Shown here: in pieces, positions 6,863 to 14,090 of the stretch
Numbering within the stretch: position 1 is the stretch's first letter
Layout of the letters: each line of letters opens with the position of its first letter
Assembly: GCA_002422865.1 (NCBI GenBank)
Contig: DITN01000042.1
Coordinates: 1-23,181 of the forward strand
Reading direction: 5' to 3'
DNA: 23,181 bases
Source: Bacteroidetes bacterium UBA6183
GTDB lineage: Bacteria > Bacteroidota > Bacteroidia > UKL13-3
The notes under the pieces: model-generated
Told to the model about the DNA's origin: nothing
Seen by the model: the letters and a program-made list of their open reading frames with translations, nothing else
The model's database searches: none
Translations under genes and position numbers: made by a program

Positions 6863-9800
6863 TTACTGTGATAAATTATTTACCTTTTTGTTTTTATTGG
6901 AAAACAAATCGCTGAATTTATCAAACTCCTTGCGGTAGTATAAACCTACCCCATTGGTATTGATATTGCGGTTGTAAATAGGATCAAGCTGTGCGCGTGA
7001 GAATGCCTTAGCCTTTATATTTCCACTTCGCGTAAGGTTATATTGGGTTAAGAAGTTTTGATAGGTATTAATAGGGTCTATACTGGCTTGTATTTCTAAA
7101 CGGTTATCTAATATACGTTTTGATGCCGATACGATAGTACGCCCACGCACACTTTCTGTTCCGGTGTGGTAATCCACGTTAACATCCAACCCCGGAATAA
7201 GTTGTTGTATGAAGTTAGTTGCTTGTGCCGATACAAATCCACTTAATGTATTATTAACACCTGCTGATAAATTGGTTGGACCTGTAGAGTTTTGAACGTT
7301 TGTTGGGGTAAATCGCCCAAACAACATTAAGCTAATTACCTGTTGGGTCATTAATTCATTTTCGTTACGCCACACCCTTAATGTATTTTGTAACTCGGAT
7401 ACGGTGTTACCCGGCAGCGAGCCATTTACATCAGATATGTTCATATCAAATTTAATATCCGGGTTTAACAAACTCCCTTTTACATACAACAAACACTCCA
7501 CCGGAACACGTTGTTGTTTTAACGATTCGCGTTCTTCGTTGGTAGCTCCTGCAACAATATCAGCAACGGTTGTACGCACATTGTAAACTCCAACAATATT
7601 CATTTGTCCACCAACGGGGTCGCCTGTCCAACTAATTTTACCGCCCGGTTTAAGTATGAATTTTTTGGTAAACAAATTCATAGCTGTAAACTTATAATCA
7701 CCTTCATCCACCTCTACTTCACCATACATATTAAACTGTCCGCTTCTAGTGAGTTCAAGTTTGATATCACCATTACCTCTTCCTCTAATCTTATCGCCTT
7801 GTTGTTCGTCTAAAACAATATTAATTTCTGCCTCTTTAGTTACGTGCAACATACAATTAATGGCAAAACCGCTAAGTGTTCCCGAACGTTTATAATTTGA
7901 TTTAGCAGGAGTAGAATCTTTACTTATAAAATGAATCAATCCATCCTCTCCATCGCCATAACTGGTACTAAGCGGAATGTTAATTACAGTTCCTTCTTTG
8001 CCTGTAAACTTTGCATCAAGCAACAAATCGGTAAATGATCCGGTTAAAGTTAAAGCACCATCAGCATATGCCCTACCATAAAACAAATCATTGTCTTTTG
8101 GTCCGGTATTTAGTAATTGAAAATCTTTTAAATCGTTAAACTTTAAATTGGTTTTAAAATTTGAAAAACTATTGTGCGTAATTACACCCGATAAAGTTCC
8201 TCGGTGATCGTTTATATCGCGTATTTCGGTTGGGTTGATGGTAAATTGTTGCTCATTAATATTTATTGATGTGCTGAAAGAATAAATGGTTTTGAGGTAA
8301 TCTACCATAAGTGTAACCCCCATAAAATCAACATTACAATTAAACTCAGGTTTATCAAAACTACCCGATAGTTGGCCGCTTGCACGTACATTTCCGCTTA
8401 ATAATTTGATGTAATCTTTTACAAACGCCTGAAAAGAGGTGATATCAGATTCGTCAAAATTAATGGTAAAATTTAATGCATCACTCTTACGACTCAAATC
8501 ATAGTATCCACCAATTTCGAGGTTACGCAATTTCCCTTTAACCGATTTAATAAATGCCATCAATCGGTTCTGGTCATTGGCATAACTGCTTAATAACCTG
8601 AAGTCGCCAAGGGTATCTTTGTCTAACGAAAGCTCGGTAAGTGTGGCGTCTCCACCAATCACTAAACCATTATTTTTGGTTGATACGGTGATGTTTCCGT
8701 TTAGTATCCCATCGGTTAATATGGTAAGCTGTGGCACCAAATCGTTAATTAAATTAAGGCGAATATTTGATGCATCAACCAACATGTTATGGTTTGAATT
8801 AAAACCATATACACCATTTACCAATATGGTTTCCGTGGTATTGCGTGTAAGGTAAAAGTTGGTAAAATCTAACCCTGTACCGGTGTAACACAACGAGCTT
8901 CCTTTGCGTAATTCAAAATCGCCTGAACGGAACTTAAACTGACTAAAATCGAAAACGGTATTTATTTTACCTGCTGTAAAAGTAACGTTTGCCAATGTGT
9001 TGGTGGTAAATAAACTGTTGCTGTCTTTTACCATTAAATTAACCGCTGCCGTATTTTTATGTTGAACTATTTTAATGGCTGCATCTTTCGCATACAGTGT
9101 ATCATTTACCAATAGGCGGTTAAATGAGGTGAGCAATTCTGCTCCTTCGCCACTGTTTTTGGTGTGTTTTACGGTAATGCCACGAACACTTGTTTTACCA
9201 TAACGTAACCCTCCTAAGTATGCATTGGCATACCATTGTTGGTTATTTTCGTTAAATGCACCTTTAAATTGTGCGTTGCGAACCTCAATATCCGGGAAAT
9301 AAAGTTCGTTAAATGGATACAATGTTTTTACTTGTATCGATACTTCAAAATCTTGCTTTTGCCTGATTTTATAGGCCGGTTTTTTAAAGTACTCTGGGAT
9401 AAGTTGATGTAACGCTAAATCTGCCGCTTCACCAAGCTCTAGTAAATTAAACTCCCCTTTTATTTCGGCATCAATATTATCTGTTTTAAGCTGCAAGGTG
9501 CGGTTACCATTATTGTTAATGGAATTTACATACACCTGTTTAATGGTATACAATTCTTCGTATTTGGAAATACTTAAATCGGTTATGGTTATTTGACCTT
9601 TGTTACGGTCTAAATCTTTAAACGCAAAGTTAATATCTGCATCTGCATTTAGCATTAAATCGGCTGTATCAAAACCCAAAGGAAGCAGGTTGGCATGGCG
9701 TATTTTTGCATTAAAGTTATATTGATTCATGTCCTTAGACAGGTCAATTCCTCCATTAAAACGAAGGTTTAAGTTGGCATCATCAACCAACAACTCGGCA

Positions 9801-11251
9801 TTAATTAAGCGGTTATTTAATTTACCGGCTACGGTTACATTTTGGTATTGATAGCCATAAAAATCAATATAGGCTACATCCGCATTAAACTCGGCCATCA
9901 TGGTTTTAAAATCAAACCCTTTACCCGAAATATTAGAAACCGCGCTGAGTTTACCTATTAATTTTTGATCAATTAATGAACCTAAATTAAAGTCACGTAA
10001 ATCTACCTTACCCGAGTATTCATAATCTTCTTGCTCATCGGCAATTTTCATGTTTAAATCCGTAACCACATCACCCAAGGCCGTGTTAAACTTACCGTAA
10101 GCCACAAAATCTTTAAAAAATCCGGTGTATTGTCCTTTAAATTTGATGAGTCCCAATTTAACCAATTCGTTGGCCATGGGCATTTGCGCCAAATACTCAA
10201 TGTCGGCTTTGGTTACCAATACTTGTTTTACCTTGGCATCAATAAAAGTATTGTCCATATCAGGTATGCCGTTTAAATCAGCCGAACCACTAAACATACC
10301 TGTTTGGCCAAAACGCACATCTAAATCTTTTAAACTAAGGTTGCTGATGGTTCCATCGGCCTTACCTTTCACTTTAAACTTATATGGAAAATCGGTTAGT
10401 GCTTCGGCAAAAAAAGCAACATCTTTTAAATCAACCACAGATGAACTGAGGTTAACATCCAGTTTTACATCATCATAAAAACTACTGAACGCTTTGTAAC
10501 TCTTATACCTCATCCCAAAAGAGTTACCCGCTGTGGTGTATGGTGTACGTAGCAATAAACTATCAAACAACATACAACTGGGCGAAATGGTGGTAATGGC
10601 TTGAATATGGTTGGCTTTAAAACCACTGCGTTCTCTCAAATCAAGGTGACTCAGGATAAAATGTAGGGAATCTTTTATGATGTAAAAATCTTCGGCCTTT
10701 GCATTGATGTTATAAAAATACTGGTTATTTGGTGCAAAAGCGTTGCCCCAACTCGAGGTATCCAGTTTATTTTCCAGCCTGAATCGGGCATTTTCTAAAG
10801 TAACTTTATCAAAGTGTAAGGTAAAAGGCGGACCTGTGCTTGGTATGGTATCGTTAGGATCGAGTATGTTAAACAACACATCAATATTAAAACTGCTGTC
10901 TTCGTAAAACTTTAGGTGACAGTATGCATCGGTAACTTTTACATTGCTCAACCTAAATTGCGATGAATCCAATTTAAAACCTGCCAGTGTAAAGTTGAGC
11001 TTACCCACATAAAACAATGTATCGTTTTTATGATCACCGAATAAAACCTCTTCCAACTCAAAAGTTTGTAAAGGTTTATAGTTAATGTGTCCAATACTAA
11101 TTTTAGTTTTAAATTGCGCACTTAAATAATTGCCTAATTTATCGGTTAACCAGTTTTGGAAAGAATTACTTTGAAATAAAGCATAGGCTGTGCCTAGCAA
11201 AAGCATAAGCACAAGCAGCAGGGTAACAGATATGTATTTTAAAGTGCGCAA
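6863..11251 (-). CDS. TamB-like translocation and assembly module protein
   Basis: Large envelope protein of 1462 aa. TamB/AsmA-like proteins bridge the periplasm as a long beta groove, are anchored in the inner membrane, and are linked to lipid transport and outer-membrane protein assembly. Visible here are an N-terminal signal anchor (about residues 6-27, Leu-rich), a long middle part of short beta-strand-like segments rich in N, D, F and L, and a C-terminal block (about 1050-1430) with the DUF490 pattern, including ELTRSGQFNMYGEVEVDEGDY and the late QVISLMLFGRF segment. The length suits Bacteroidota TamB. The start is TTG at 11251: a stop codon lies 9 bp upstream in frame, and the next Met is inside the anchor. 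A partner TamA gene is not in the window. It diverges from tsaD. Confidence 0.88.
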   Translation of the reverse strand: MRTLKYISVTLLLVLMLLLGTAYALFQSNSFQNWLTDKLGNYLSAQFKTKISIGHINYKPLQTFELEEVLFGDHKNDTLFYVGKLNFTLAGFKLDSSQFRLSNVKVTDAYCHLKFYEDSSFNIDVLFNILDPNDTIPSTGPPFTLHFDKVTLENARFRLENKLDTSSWGNAFAPNNQYFYNINAKAEDFYIIKDSLHFILSHLDLRERSGFKANHIQAITTISPSCMLFDSLLLRTPYTTAGNSFGMRYKSYKAFSSFYDDVKLDVNLSSSVVDLKDVAFFAEALTDFPYKFKVKGKADGTISNLSLKDLDVRFGQTGMFSGSADLNGIPDMDNTFIDAKVKQVLVTKADIEYLAQMPMANELVKLGLIKFKGQYTGFFKDFVAYGKFNTALGDVVTDLNMKIADEQEDYEYSGKVDLRDFNLGSLIDQKLIGKLSAVSNISGKGFDFKTMMAEFNADVAYIDFYGYQYQNVTVAGKLNNRLINAELLVDDANLNLRFNGGIDLSKDMNQYNFNAKIRHANLLPLGFDTADLMLNADADINFAFKDLDRNKGQITITDLSISKYEELYTIKQVYVNSINNNGNRTLQLKTDNIDAEIKGEFNLLELGEAADLALHQLIPEYFKKPAYKIRQKQDFEVSIQVKTLYPFNELYFPDIEVRNAQFKGAFNENNQQWYANAYLGGLRYGKTSVRGITVKHTKNSGEGAELLTSFNRLLVNDTLYAKDAAIKIVQHKNTAAVNLMVKDSNSLFTTNTLANVTFTAGKINTVFDFSQFKFRSGDFELRKGSSLCYTGTGLDFTNFYLTRNTTETILVNGVYGFNSNHNMLVDASNIRLNLINDLVPQLTILTDGILNGNITVSTKNNGLVIGGDATLTELSLDKDTLGDFRLLSSYANDQNRLMAFIKSVKGKLRNLEIGGYYDLSRKSDALNFTINFDESDITSFQAFVKDYIKLLSGNVRASGQLSGSFDKPEFNCNVDFMGVTLMVDYLKTIYSFSTSININEQQFTINPTEIRDINDHRGTLSGVITHNSFSNFKTNLKFNDLKDFQLLNTGPKDNDLFYGRAYADGALTLTGSFTDLLLDAKFTGKEGTVINIPLSTSYGDGEDGLIHFISKDSTPAKSNYKRSGTLSGFAINCMLHVTKEAEINIVLDEQQGDKIRGRGNGDIKLELTRSGQFNMYGEVEVDEGDYKFTAMNLFTKKFILKPGGKISWTGDPVGGQMNIVGVYNVRTTVADIVAGATNEERESLKQQRVPVECLLYVKGSLLNPDIKFDMNISDVNGSLPGNTVSELQNTLRVWRNENELMTQQVISLMLFGRFTPTNVQNSTGPTNLSAGVNNTLSGFVSAQATNFIQQLIPGLDVNVDYHTGTESVRGRTIVSASKRILDNRLEIQASIDPINTYQNFLTQYNLTRSGNIKAKAFSRAQLDPIYNRNINTNGVGLYYRKEFDKFSDLFSNKNKKVNNLSQ

Positions 11252-11264
11252 AAAGGTACGTTAG

Positions 11265-11295
11265 CAAAAATAAGGATTACAAATTTTGAACCAAA
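11265..11295 (-). promoter_or_regulatory. Bacteroidota-type promoter of tamB
   Basis: On the minus strand TATTTTTG (11272-11265) matches the TAnnTTTG -7 element, and TTTG (11295-11292) lies exactly 19 nt upstream as the -33 element. Transcription would start near 11259, only about 8 nt before the TTG start. The -33 element lies inside the first codons of tsaD, so the promoter and the divergent gene overlap. Confidence 0.65.
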
Positions 11296-12290
11296 CAAAT
11301 ATTACCATATTAGCCATTGAGTCGTCATGCGATGATACGTCAGTTGCTGTAATAAATAACGGAAAAGTATTAAGCAACCTTGTTGCAGGACAGCAAGTAC
11401 ACGAACAATACGGTGGTGTTGTGCCCGAGTTGGCCTCGCGCGCACACCAACAAAACATAGTACCATTGGTAGATGTGGCCATTAAAAAAGCGGGTATAAC
11501 CCCTACACAATTAAGTGCTGTTGCCTTCACTGCCGGACCGGGATTAATTGGTTCGTTAATGGTAGGTTGCTCGTTTGCAAAGGGTTTGGCACTAAGTTTA
11601 AATGTTCCTTTAATTACGGTGCACCACATGCAGGCCCATATTTTAGCGCATTTTATTGATGATCCTAAACCCGAATTTCCATTTTTGTGCCTTACTGTTA
11701 GTGGTGGACATACACAATTGGTGAAACTAACCAACTATTTTGAACACGAAGTAATTGGCAAAACCATTGATGATGCAGCCGGAGAAGCCTTTGATAAAGC
11801 GGCAAAAATATTGGGTTTACCCTACCCCGGTGGACCATTAATTGATAAGTATGCAAAAGATGGAAATCCTTTGGCGTTTGAATTCCCTGTTTCGAACATG
11901 CCCGATTTGGATTACAGTTTCAGTGGGTTAAAAACATCGTTTTTATATTTTATACAAAAACAGGTAGCACAAAACCCTGATTTTATTAGCCAAAACCTGA
12001 ATGACATTTGTGCCAGCATACAACATGCAATTATTAAACAGTTGATGAAAAAGTTGATTGTTGCGGCCAAACAAACCCACATTAAACAAATTGCTTTAGC
12101 CGGAGGTGTTTCCGCCAACAGTGCTTTACGTTTGGCTTTGGAAACAGAAGGTAAAAAACGGGGATGGAAAACCTTTATCCCCGATTTTCAATATTGTACA
12201 GATAATGCCGGAATGATTGCCATGGCTGCGCACTTTAAATACCTTGCCGGAGATTTTGCTACGCAGGAAACTGCGCCTTTTGCGAGATAG
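11286..12290 (+). CDS. tsaD: tRNA N6-adenosine threonylcarbamoyltransferase TsaD
   Basis: Catalytic subunit that moves the threonylcarbamoyl group from TC-AMP to A37 of ANN-decoding tRNAs, forming t6A with TsaB and TsaE. The protein has 334 aa, the usual length. It shows the ASKHA-fold start ILAIESSCDDTSVAV, the GGVVPELASRAH segment, the metal-binding HMQAH motif (H114, H118), VSGGHTQL, DDAAGEAFDKAAKILGLPYPGGP and the C-terminal CTDNAGMIA with D306 as third metal ligand. The start is taken as TTG at 11286: in frame, TAA GGA TTA CAA ATT precede it, so there is no ATG or GTG option. The gene diverges from tamB. No terminator was recognised after the stop. Confidence 0.97.
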   Translation: MNQTNITILAIESSCDDTSVAVINNGKVLSNLVAGQQVHEQYGGVVPELASRAHQQNIVPLVDVAIKKAGITPTQLSAVAFTAGPGLIGSLMVGCSFAKGLALSLNVPLITVHHMQAHILAHFIDDPKPEFPFLCLTVSGGHTQLVKLTNYFEHEVIGKTIDDAAGEAFDKAAKILGLPYPGGPLIDKYAKDGNPLAFEFPVSNMPDLDYSFSGLKTSFLYFIQKQVAQNPDFISQNLNDICASIQHAIIKQLMKKLIVAAKQTHIKQIALAGGVSANSALRLALETEGKKRGWKTFIPDFQYCTDNAGMIAMAAHFKYLAGDFATQETAPFAR

Positions 12291-12338
12291 TTTCGGTTAA
12301 TTAGTTGGCTGGTTGATGAGTTGATTGGTTAGTTTTGT

Positions 12339-12776
12339 CTCCCCAATGCCAAAGGCGTTGCGCTTTGAACCTCAAAACCTTAAATTCAAAATGCTCAAAT
12401 CTTCTAAAGACATTGCAAAGAGTCTCTTCGTTTTATTTTTACCGCAGAGGTAAAGGAGTTTTTCGCAGAGTTGTTTAGAGTTCATGGTCTTCCGCTTCTG
12501 AGTAAAAGAGTTTGCTTCGCAAATATTTTTTAAAAGTGAATTACTAATTTTAGGATAAACCCTCCCCAATGCCAAAGGCGTTGCTAACAGACGCTTCGGT
12601 CTGCACCAATGGTCTGCGTACTCTCAATTTTGTGTGCGACAGTGCTCGCATCTTCGCAAGACTATTCACCCACCTCTGCGTTTTCTCTTTTACCGCAGAG
12701 TTTCGCAGAGGATCTCGCAGAGTTTTTAGAGGTAAAAGTCTACCGCTTCTGAGGTAAAAGAGTTTGCTTCGCAAAG
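12339..12776. repeat. Two degenerate tandem copies of an intergenic module
   Basis: Copy 1 covers about 12339-12523 and copy 2 about 12562-12775. Both start with the same 23-bp block (12339-12361 and 12562-12584), which includes GCCAAAGGC. Both then carry CGCAGAG heptamers (12443, 12464; 12694, 12704, 12716, with an inverted CTCTGCG at 12674). Both end with CCGCTTCTGAG(G)TAAAAGAG followed by TTTGCTTCGCAAA (12492-12523 and 12743-12775). The middle parts have drifted. CGCAGAG-rich intergenic blocks are familiar from Bacteroidota genomes. Open frames through this region are low-complexity by-products. No gene is seen here. Confidence 0.75.
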
Positions 12777-13010
12777 TTACAGCCTATTCGAGCAGGCACA
12801 GACCGTAGCGTTTGTTGTTTGGGTTGTGCAGGACTGCGAGTATAGAAACAAAGTTCAGCAGAGCTAAAAAAGAGTTGGTTTGATTTTTCCTTTCTTGGAC
12901 TCTCTTAAGGGTTTTGATTTTTTTGTGTGATTATCGCAACCTTATGTTGACTTTTAAATGCTGTTTAATAACACATTCAACACATTCAGCGTTGTTCTTA
13001 GATTATTCAT
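12777..13010. other. Intergenic stretch without recognisable features
   Basis: No frame looks like a gene. The sequence is T-rich, and no strong hairpin, tRNA or promoter was recognised. ACACATTCAACACATTCAGC (12971-12990) holds a short direct repeat of ACACATTCA. Confidence 0.4.
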
Positions 13011-13018
13011 TCGAGCCA

Positions 13019-13183
13019 CGGGTTTCACCCGAGGCTATTCATATTCAAGTCCTACGGACTTGGTAGGACTTCTAAAATTTTATTGATTACCGCAACCCTG
13101 CAAGGGTTGAATGTGAATAGCCTCGAATGTAATTCGAGGATGATGATGGAAGACCATGCACCAACTCTGCAAGGGTTGAATGT
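13019..13183. repeat. Cluster of REP-like palindromes
   Basis: Five hairpins are packed in 165 bp: CGGGT-ttc-ACCCG (13019-13031), AAGTCC-tac-GGACTT (13047-13061), CAACCC-tgcaa-GGGTTG (13093-13109), CCTCGAAT-gta-ATTCGAGG (13121-13139), and an outer 19-bp inverted repeat with one mismatch (13030-13048 with 13107-13125). AAGTCCTAC can instead pair with GTAGGACTT (13063-13071), giving an alternative fold. CTGCAAGGGTTGAATGT occurs twice (13098-13114, 13167-13183). This resembles REP/BIME-type or non-autonomous palindromic repeats. Confidence 0.75.
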
Positions 13184-13361
13184 TTTTGGGTTTGATGTTT
13201 TACATCCCGCTCCCATTTGTAATTTTCTTTGCCAAATGTTACTTTCGATTTACCAATGTATAACCGTATGAGTAAACCCTTAACAAAATTTACACCCAAC
13301 CAAGCCGACTTCCATTTAGTTGAAATCTCGAAAAAATATTGTGCGATAAGAATAACAAGTG

Positions 13362-13404
13362 TTATGGCACATAATACCCCACATGGCACAATATTGTGCC
13401 ATAA
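13362..13404. promoter_or_regulatory. Palindromic operator-like site
   Basis: A perfect 20-bp palindrome with half-site ATGGCACAAT spans 13383-13402. TTATGGCACA (13362-13371) also pairs with TGTGCCATAA (13395-13404). The core AATATTGTGC recurs at 13335-13344 and 13623-13632; the last is only 22 bp before the -7 element of the metal operon. A regulator site is possible, but the palindrome may equally belong to the repeat cluster before it. Confidence 0.4.
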
Positions 13405-13433
13405 AGGAGCTAATCAGTGGCACAGATAAGTAA

Positions 13434-13442
13434 GTTATCAGC
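13434..13442 (+). repeat. Left boundary of cassette-like unit 1 (R'-like)
   Basis: GTTATCAGC here is the exact reverse complement of GCTGATAAC (21835-21843), which opens the palindromic site at the far end of the metal operon. In integron cassettes the first bases of a cassette pair with the R'' box of its own attC. The site is unlike the other boundaries in that the bases before it are not AAAAC, so the unit may have joined at a non-attC target. Confidence 0.5.
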
Positions 13443-13532
13443 AACCCTAAAACCCGACCGTGCAACCATCAACCGACAGACGAAACCCGACAGACAATGC
13501 AATTTTCGGCAAAGCCGTTTGGCTATCCCTTC

Positions 13533-13598
13533 GCAAAATAAAAAGAGCTGCAAAGCCACCCACAAGCCGAGCCACTTTTGCAGCACATTTTATTTTGC
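13533..13598. repeat. 22-bp imperfect inverted repeat, 5' side of metal operon
   Basis: The arms 13533-13554 and 13577-13598 match at 20 of 22 positions, around a 22-nt loop. The sequence after the right arm reads CCAACCGCACC. A related hairpin with a similar loop size and the same CAACCGCACC tail lies on the other side of the operon at 21694-21764. Confidence 0.7.
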
Positions 13599-13653
13599 CC
13601 AACCGCACCACCACCACCCGACAATATTGTGCTAAACCGACAGTTTTTTTCCC

Positions 13654-13661
13654 TACATTTG
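13654..13661 (+). promoter_or_regulatory. -7 promoter element of the metal-efflux operon
   Basis: TACATTTG is a perfect TAnnTTTG element. Transcription would start about 4-8 nt downstream, at or next to the GTG start codon at 13666, so the mRNA may be almost leaderless. No TTTG stands at the expected 19-nt distance upstream; ATTGTG (13627-13631) is slightly too far. A weak -33 would suit an activator-dependent promoter. Confidence 0.55.
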
Positions 13662-13665
13662 CCCC

Positions 13666-13989
13666 GTGAAAAAAGTTTTGACACTATTATTTAGTTTTTA
13701 CTTGTTGGCTCTGGCAGTTATGCCGTGCAGCGACAAGGAAGACTGTAAATATATGAGTGCCGACCAATCCACATACACCACAACCGACCATTCCGACCAC
13801 GAAAGCGACACCGAGAATTGCTCTCCTTTTTGTATGTGTGCTTGCTGCGGACAAACTTTCAGTAGTTCGTTTGCTTCTTACAGTTTAGCTATTCACATTC
13901 CAGTTTCAGTAGAAAAATTCCCGCTTTACAACGCCTCATTTGCTTCAGAGGTGTATTTGTCTATTTGGCAACCGCCAAAACTCAGTTAA
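13666..13989 (+). CDS. Small exported Cys/His-rich protein of metal operon
   Basis: 107 aa. The first 20 residues form a signal peptide (MKKVLTLLFSFYLLALAVMP) ending just before C21. A His/Asp/Glu-rich stretch follows (about 41-50, DHSDHESDTE), then a Cys cluster CSPFCMCACC (C52, C56, C58, C60, C61). These residues could bind metal in the periplasm, which is inferred. Small proteins of this shape commonly precede CusA/CzcA-type genes in Bacteroidota and are annotated as a domain of unknown function; I think DUF6660, from memory. The start is GTG at 13666, needed to keep the signal peptide. It is the first gene of the metal operon, 101 bp before the RND gene. Confidence 0.75.
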   Translation: MKKVLTLLFSFYLLALAVMPCSDKEDCKYMSADQSTYTTTDHSDHESDTENCSPFCMCACCGQTFSSSFASYSLAIHIPVSVEKFPLYNASFASEVYLSIWQPPKLS

Positions 13990-14000
13990 TGAATTTCTGA

Positions 14001-14057
14001 TGTTCCGCTAACGCGGAACAAAACAAAACTACTTGCAGTGCTAACGCACCGCAAGTA
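14001..14057 (+). promoter_or_regulatory. Twin hairpins with identical TAAC loops before czcA
   Basis: Hairpin 1: TGTTCCGC-TAAC-GCGGAACA (14001-14020, 8 bp). Hairpin 2: TACTTGC, one A/C mismatch, GTGC-TAAC-GCAC, GCAAGTA (14030-14057). The loops and closing GC pairs are the same, GC-TAAC-GC, whereas the lower stems differ. They fill the gap between the small gene and the RND gene. No T-tract follows either one, so they are not standard terminators. mRNA processing, stability or attenuation is possible. Confidence 0.55.
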
Positions 14058-14090
14058 ATCGTGTATTCATTCATTAAACTGATTAAAAAA

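Noticed and set aside
13087..13389. Minus-strand frame of 100 codons with a partly protein-like N-terminal half
   Set aside because: Its 3' third runs through the REP-like palindromes, its start codon is a GTG inside the 20-bp palindrome, and an overlapping plus-strand frame (13229-13429) looks equally plausible. At best it is a remnant of a gene; no family was recognised.
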